Source: an uncultured Alistipes sp. (GTDB lineage: Bacteria; Bacteroidota; Bacteroidia; Bacteroidales; Rikenellaceae). Taken from it: a stretch of DNA of 8,590 bases. The DNA is taken from assembly GCA_947174295.1 (NCBI GenBank), contig CAMWIG010000082.1, positions 1 through 8,590 on the forward strand, given 5' to 3'. Under the pieces are notes generated by a model. That model was not told where the DNA came from, did no database searches, and saw only the letters and a list, made by a program, of their open reading frames with translations. Made by a program: the position numbers and the translations under genes. Below are positions 6,082 to 8,590 of the stretch, piece after piece; within the stretch, counting starts at the first letter, position 1, and the number at the start of each line of letters is the position of its first letter.

Positions 6082-6977
6082 AACAATATCTCGATCTTCT
6101 GCGCCGCATCCGCACCGAGGGTGTCGTGCGCGGCGACAGAACGGGCACGGGCACTCAGAGTGTCTTCGGACATCAGATGCGCTTCGACCTCGAAGCCGGG
6201 TTTCCGTTGCTGACGACGAAAAAGGTCTTCCTGAAAGGGGTAATACACGAGCTGCTGTGGTTTCTCGCCGGAGACACCAACATAAAATACCTCGTCGACA
6301 ACGGCGTGCATATCTGGGACAACGACGCATGGCGCTACTACGGCGAGCTGTGCGCCCGTCATGGGGTGGAGGCCCTCGGCCGCGAGGAGTTCCTGCAAGC
6401 CGTGCGGGAGGGGGCCGAATCGCCGGTGGAGGGTTACTGCTTCGGTGACCTGAACCGCGTGTACGGCTACCAGTGGCGCAGCTGGCCGCGGCCCGACGGC
6501 CGGGCTGTCGACCAGATAGCGCAGGCCGTGGAGCTCATACGCCGCAATCCCGAGTCGCGCCGCATAATCGTCTCGGCATGGAATGTCGCCGAGGTGGACG
6601 ACATGGCGCTGCCGCCGTGTCACGTGCTGTTTCAGTTCTACGTAGCCGACGGGCGGCTGTCGTGCCAGCTCTACCAGCGCAGTGCCGACACTTTCCTCGG
6701 CGTGCCGTTCAACATCGCGTCGTATGCGCTGCTGACGATGATGATTGCGCAGGTGTGCGGACTCCGTCCGGGCGACTTCGTTCACACGCTGGGTGACACG
6801 CACCTCTATCTGAACCATTTCGAGCAGGTGGCCGAACAGCTCTCGCGCGAACCGCGGCCGCTGCCGCGCATGCGTCTGAACCCAGAACGAAAATCGGTGT
6901 TCGAGTTCCGATACGAGGACTTCACGCTCGAAGGCTACGACCCGTGGCCGGCGATAAAGGCGGAGATGTCATTTTAA
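6078..6977 (+). CDS. thyA: Thymidylate synthase
   Basis: Cytosolic ThyA, which methylates dUMP to dTMP with 5,10-methylenetetrahydrofolate and releases dihydrofolate. The protein has 299 residues, 35 more than E. coli ThyA. Seen: phosphate-binding R21 in GDRTGTGT, W80 in HIW, catalytic C181 in LPPCHVLFQFYV, the R161-R162 pair in ESRRIIVSAWNV, QLYQRSAD (198-204) with S202, N212 in FNIASY, and DTHLYLNH (240-247) with H242 and Y244. The extra length is one insertion, about residues 85-122 between IWD and GDLNRVYG, at the same place as the larger insertion in Lactobacillus casei ThyA. The C-terminus reads KAEMSF where many enzymes end in KAPVAV or KAPVAI; this tail folds over the active site, so the change is notable but need not inactivate. 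The start overlaps the lpxH stop by 4 bases. Confidence 0.97.
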   Translation: MKQYLDLLRRIRTEGVVRGDRTGTGTQSVFGHQMRFDLEAGFPLLTTKKVFLKGVIHELLWFLAGDTNIKYLVDNGVHIWDNDAWRYYGELCARHGVEALGREEFLQAVREGAESPVEGYCFGDLNRVYGYQWRSWPRPDGRAVDQIAQAVELIRRNPESRRIIVSAWNVAEVDDMALPPCHVLFQFYVADGRLSCQLYQRSADTFLGVPFNIASYALLTMMIAQVCGLRPGDFVHTLGDTHLYLNHFEQVAEQLSREPRPLPRMRLNPERKSVFEFRYEDFTLEGYDPWPAIKAEMSF

Positions 6978-6978
6978 C

Positions 6979-7013
6979 GAATTAGCAATTAGAAATCGGT
7001 AATGAGCAATCAT
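6979..7013 (+). repeat. Left heptamer array (five units of NAATNRG)
   Basis: Directly after the thyA stop codon the sequence falls into five consecutive 7-base units starting at 6979, 6986, 6993, 7000 and 7007. Bases 2-4 of every unit are AAT, and the first two units are GAATTAG and CAATTAG. The AT-rich array contrasts with the GC-rich genes around it. It mirrors the array at 7134-7168: unit for unit the two match at 27 of 35 bases as an inverted repeat. Confidence 0.7.
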
Positions 7014-7065
7014 CCGTTGTGTGCGGCGGTTTCGAGCGCCGGGTCGGACGCATTGGCTGTCGGTG

Positions 7066-7111
7066 GCGGCCGGTCGTCGGATAGAGAGGTGTGCTGTTCG
7101 GAACCGGCCGC
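7066..7111. other. Hairpin in the core between the two heptamer arrays
   Basis: GCGGCCGGT (7066-7074) is the exact reverse complement of ACCGGCCGC (7103-7111), with a 28-base loop. It lies in the 120-base GC-rich core (7014-7133) between the inverted heptamer arrays. The core holds no credible coding frame. Together with the arrays it would let the whole thyA-folA spacer fold back on itself. Confidence 0.4.
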
Positions 7112-7133
7112 GAGCAATCGTCGGCTGCGTGCC

Positions 7134-7168
7134 ATGATTACTCATTTCCAATTACAAATTACTCATTG
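7134..7168 (-). repeat. Right heptamer array, inverted copy of the left one
   Basis: Read on the minus strand, units begin at 7168, 7161, 7154, 7147 and 7140. All five have AAT at positions 2-4, as on the left. The inner units (CAATCAT left, TAATCAT right) are most alike. A sixth, partial unit may run into the folA start codon at 7174, so the array would form the immediate 5' leader of folA. Confidence 0.7.
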
Positions 7169-7173
7169 AAATT

Positions 7174-7653
7174 ATGCTTTCGATTATAGTTGCCGTGGCG
7201 GAAAACGGCGTCATAGGCGATAAGAACGATTTGCTGTGGCACATATCCGAGGATTTGCGCAACTTCAAGCGCATAACGTCGGGGCACCCCGTCATCATGG
7301 GACGCCGTACTTACGAGTCGTTGGGCCGTCCGCTGCCGAACCGCACTAACGTGGTGATTACGCGTCAGGATATTGCATTCGATGGGTGCGCGACAGTGCA
7401 TTCGCTGGCGGAGGCCGTGGAGATGTTCCCCTCCGACGAGGAGATATTCATAATCGGCGGGGCGCAAATCTACGCCGAGGCCCTGCCTTTGGCCGACCGT
7501 TTCTACCTCACGCGGGTGGGACGTTCCTACGAGGGCGACACCTCGTTTCCCGAGTGGCGGGAGTCGGACTGGCGTCTCGTCTCGCGCGAGGAGTTCCCGC
7601 GCGGCGAACGCTTCGACGCTCCGTTCGCATTCGAGCTCTACGAGCGGGCCTGA
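7174..7653 (+). CDS. folA: Dihydrofolate reductase
   Basis: Cytosolic DHFR, 159 residues, the same length as the E. coli enzyme. It reduces dihydrofolate with NADPH and so recycles the product of the ThyA reaction encoded just upstream. Visible features: N-terminal strand IIVAVAENGVIG, substrate-binding acid D27 in SEDLRNFK, NADPH-binding GRRTYES (43-49), R57 in LPNRTNVV, and the G95-G96 pair in IFIIGGAQIY. The Met20-loop region reads L20-L21-W22, with leucine where E. coli has P21; from memory LLW is normal in Bacteroidetes DHFRs, so it is not evidence of selected resistance. The ATG at 7174 gives the expected N-terminus and has no Shine-Dalgarno. The 196-base repeat element before it suggests that folA may have lost direct coupling to the lpxH-thyA operon, though no clear promoter was found in the element. 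Confidence 0.96.
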   Translation: MLSIIVAVAENGVIGDKNDLLWHISEDLRNFKRITSGHPVIMGRRTYESLGRPLPNRTNVVITRQDIAFDGCATVHSLAEAVEMFPSDEEIFIIGGAQIYAEALPLADRFYLTRVGRSYEGDTSFPEWRESDWRLVSREEFPRGERFDAPFAFELYERA

Positions 7654-7828
7654 CTGTCGGCTTTCGGCTGCTGCGGGTGAGTTTTGCCGGCAGCCCGACG
7701 GGCGGGACTGATTTCATTACTTTCGTGCGTGAGGCTGCGGGGCTTCTGCCGCGGAATCCGATATACCGCAGGCAATGCGAACGGGGGAGGGTATCCGCCT
7801 GAGATTCGAAGAACGACTGAAACCGATA
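7654..7828 (+). other. Non-coding stretch after folA, possible 3' UTR or small RNA
   Basis: These 175 bases between the folA stop and the terminator hold no credible gene. TACTTTCG (7718-7725) differs from the TAnnTTTG box by one base, but no TTG lies about 20 bases before it. Downstream, TGCCGCGG (7747-7754) can pair with CCGC (7766-7769) and GGCA (7771-7774) around a single bulged A. The stretch could be a long 3' UTR of folA or a transcript of about 130 bases ending at the terminator at 7829-7864. Confidence 0.3.
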
Positions 7829-7864
7829 CGCCGGCTCCGCACGCATGCGGAGCCGGCGATTTTT
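7829..7864 (+). terminator. Intrinsic terminator of the plus-strand operon
   Basis: A perfect 13-base-pair stem, 7829-7841 with 7846-7858, has a 4-base loop (CGCA) and is followed by ATTTTT (7859-7864). The GC-rich stem plus T-run is a textbook intrinsic terminator for transcripts arriving from folA. The next gene is on the other strand. Confidence 0.9.
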
Positions 7865-7869
7865 CATGA

Positions 7870-7908
7870 GAAAAACATCCCCGCAGCACTTACGGTGCTG
7901 CGGGGATG
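7870..7908 (-). terminator. Intrinsic terminator of the BACON-like protein gene
   Basis: A perfect 14-base-pair stem, 7876-7889 with 7895-7908, has a 5-base loop. On the minus strand it is followed by TTTTTC (complement of 7870-7875). It lies 28 bases after the stop codon of the minus-strand gene. It is back to back with the plus-strand terminator: the two T-runs are only 5 bases apart. Confidence 0.9.
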
Positions 7909-7936
7909 CCACTTAAACCAAATTATATTAACTGCC

Positions 7937-8590
7937 TTATTCGGCTTTCTGCGTGACGCGGAAGTGGGTGATGGTGTAGCTGAAATCCCATGCCCACACG
8001 TAGCCTTCGGCCGTGCGCGACGCTCCCGTCGTGTTCTCCTTTACGCCGAAGAGAATCTTGCTTTCGTACTTGGAGTATTCGACCTTGAACGTCAGGAACG
8101 TCTGTTCGAACTCTTCGTCGGTGAATCCGAGAAGCTGCTTTATCAGCTCGGCTTCGTCCTCGGCAGTGAGCGAATCGGGAGAGACGCCGTCCTTCTGTAT
8201 GTTGAATATCACGGCCATCCACTCCGTATTCGCGCGCTCGGCAGCGCCCCAATCGAAATAGCGCGTAGTCGTTGCCTTCTGCCAGTCGCCGAATTCGTAG
8301 GAGAATGTCGATACCTTGTCCGTGTCGCCGGCCTCCTGCGTCAGGCGCAGCGTATCGCTGCCGTCGGCCGTCGCTGCCGTCACCTCGATGCTCTTCTCGG
8401 TCGAGCGCATGTTCTTGGAGACGGTGATGACGAGCGTGCTGCCGTTGCGCTTGACATTGGCGTTCACGGCCGAGATGGTGACCTGCGAAATGTAGGCGTC
8501 GTAGTCGCTGCCGGTCAGCTCGTCGCCGTTCGACGTCAGTTTCAGCGTCGCCTCGATAGTCGCACCCTCCTTCGTGACGACGCTCTGGCC
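7937..8590 (-). CDS. BACON-like secreted protein, C-terminal part (5' end outside window)
   Basis: The frame stays open to the right edge, so only the last 217 residues are seen and the start is outside; an apparent GTG start at 8467 falls within a beta domain and is not the true start. The first 90 or so visible residues, ending in DTLRLTQEAG, have the alternating beta pattern and closing LxxTQ(E)AG of BACON-type domains, common in secreted or surface lipoproteins of Bacteroidetes. The last 120 or so residues (from FSYEFGDWQKATTTRYFDWG to ITHFRVTQKAE) form a second domain that I do not recognise; it is acidic in the middle (LTAEDEAELI) and rich in aromatic residues. No cysteine or membrane segment is visible in this part. 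A cell-surface or periplasmic binding role is likely by analogy, but the ligand is unknown and the N-terminal sorting signal cannot be seen. Its terminator is at 7870-7908. Confidence 0.7.
   Translation of the reverse strand, partial: GQSVVTKEGATIEATLKLTSNGDELTGSDYDAYISQVTISAVNANVKRNGSTLVITVSKNMRSTEKSIEVTAATADGSDTLRLTQEAGDTDKVSTFSYEFGDWQKATTTRYFDWGAAERANTEWMAVIFNIQKDGVSPDSLTAEDEAELIKQLLGFTDEEFEQTFLTFKVEYSKYESKILFGVKENTTGASRTAEGYVWAWDFSYTITHFRVTQKAE

Noticed and set aside
6330..6450. The ThyA insertion as a novel domain
   Set aside because: It sits at the known variable position where the L. casei enzyme has an even larger insertion; length variation here is ordinary.
7231..7242. Leucine at DHFR position 21, a trimethoprim-resistance site in E. 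coli (P21L)
   Set aside because: LLW is, as far as I recall, the native form in many Bacteroidetes DHFRs; there is no sign of recent selection.
7790..7840. TPP-riboswitch-like bases (CTGAGA, later TGAAACCGAT and GCCGG)
   Set aside because: The order and spacing of the conserved TPP elements do not fit, and no thiamine gene follows on this strand; the next thing is a terminator.
8465..8467. GTG as start of the last minus-strand gene
   Set aside because: The same frame continues without a stop to the window edge and the upstream residues belong to the same beta domain, so the gene is simply truncated by the window.
1..8590. CRISPR array, transposase, phage or toxin-antitoxin genes
   Set aside because: Both strands were read for regular spacer-repeat patterns and for typical small gene pairs; none was found. 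The only phased repeats are the heptamers, which have no spacers.

Overview
The window looks like a chromosomal segment from a GC-rich member of the Bacteroidales, most likely Alistipes or a close relative in the Rikenellaceae. The signs are a DUF4290 protein (a family I know only from Bacteroidetes), a DUF4369/TlpA-type lipoprotein, a BACON-like secreted protein, no Shine-Dalgarno motif before clear start codons, a TTG/TAnnTTTG-type promoter, and frequent ATA isoleucine codons despite GC-rich DNA. No sign of phage, plasmid, CRISPR, tRNA or rRNA was seen. Most of the content is housekeeping.

Layout. (1) 1-2045, plus strand: a Na+/H+ antiporter of the NhaC family, cut at the left edge, overlapping by 4 bases (ATGA) a Gph-type HAD phosphatase. 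(2) 2072-3205, minus strand: an unusual sigma-54 activator that converges on gph. A bulged hairpin covers both stop codons. (3) 3206-3468: a divergent control region with a good minus-strand promoter, a weaker plus-strand promoter and a tandem near-repeat. (4) 3469-7653, plus strand: DUF4290, a thioredoxin-fold lipoprotein without its CxxC, lpxH (lipid A synthesis), thyA and folA. The first four are tightly packed. thyA and folA are separated by 196 bases that hold two inverted arrays of heptamers around a GC-rich core. (5) 7654-7828: non-coding, possibly a small transcript. (6) 7829-7908: two strong hairpin terminators pointing at each other. (7) 7937-8590, minus strand: the C-terminal part of a BACON-like secreted protein that runs off the right edge.

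How the genes fit together. ThyA makes dTMP and leaves dihydrofolate, which FolA reduces again, so thyA-folA is a functional pair. LpxH and the lipoprotein point to the envelope. The sigma-54 activator is an orphan: no histidine kinase lies beside it.

I do not see a new multi-gene system here. The points most worth a second look are the sigma-54 activator (shortened receiver, GAFTSA in place of GAFTGA, no DNA-binding domain), the lipoprotein that lost both thioredoxin cysteines, and the heptamer inverted-repeat element between thyA and folA.
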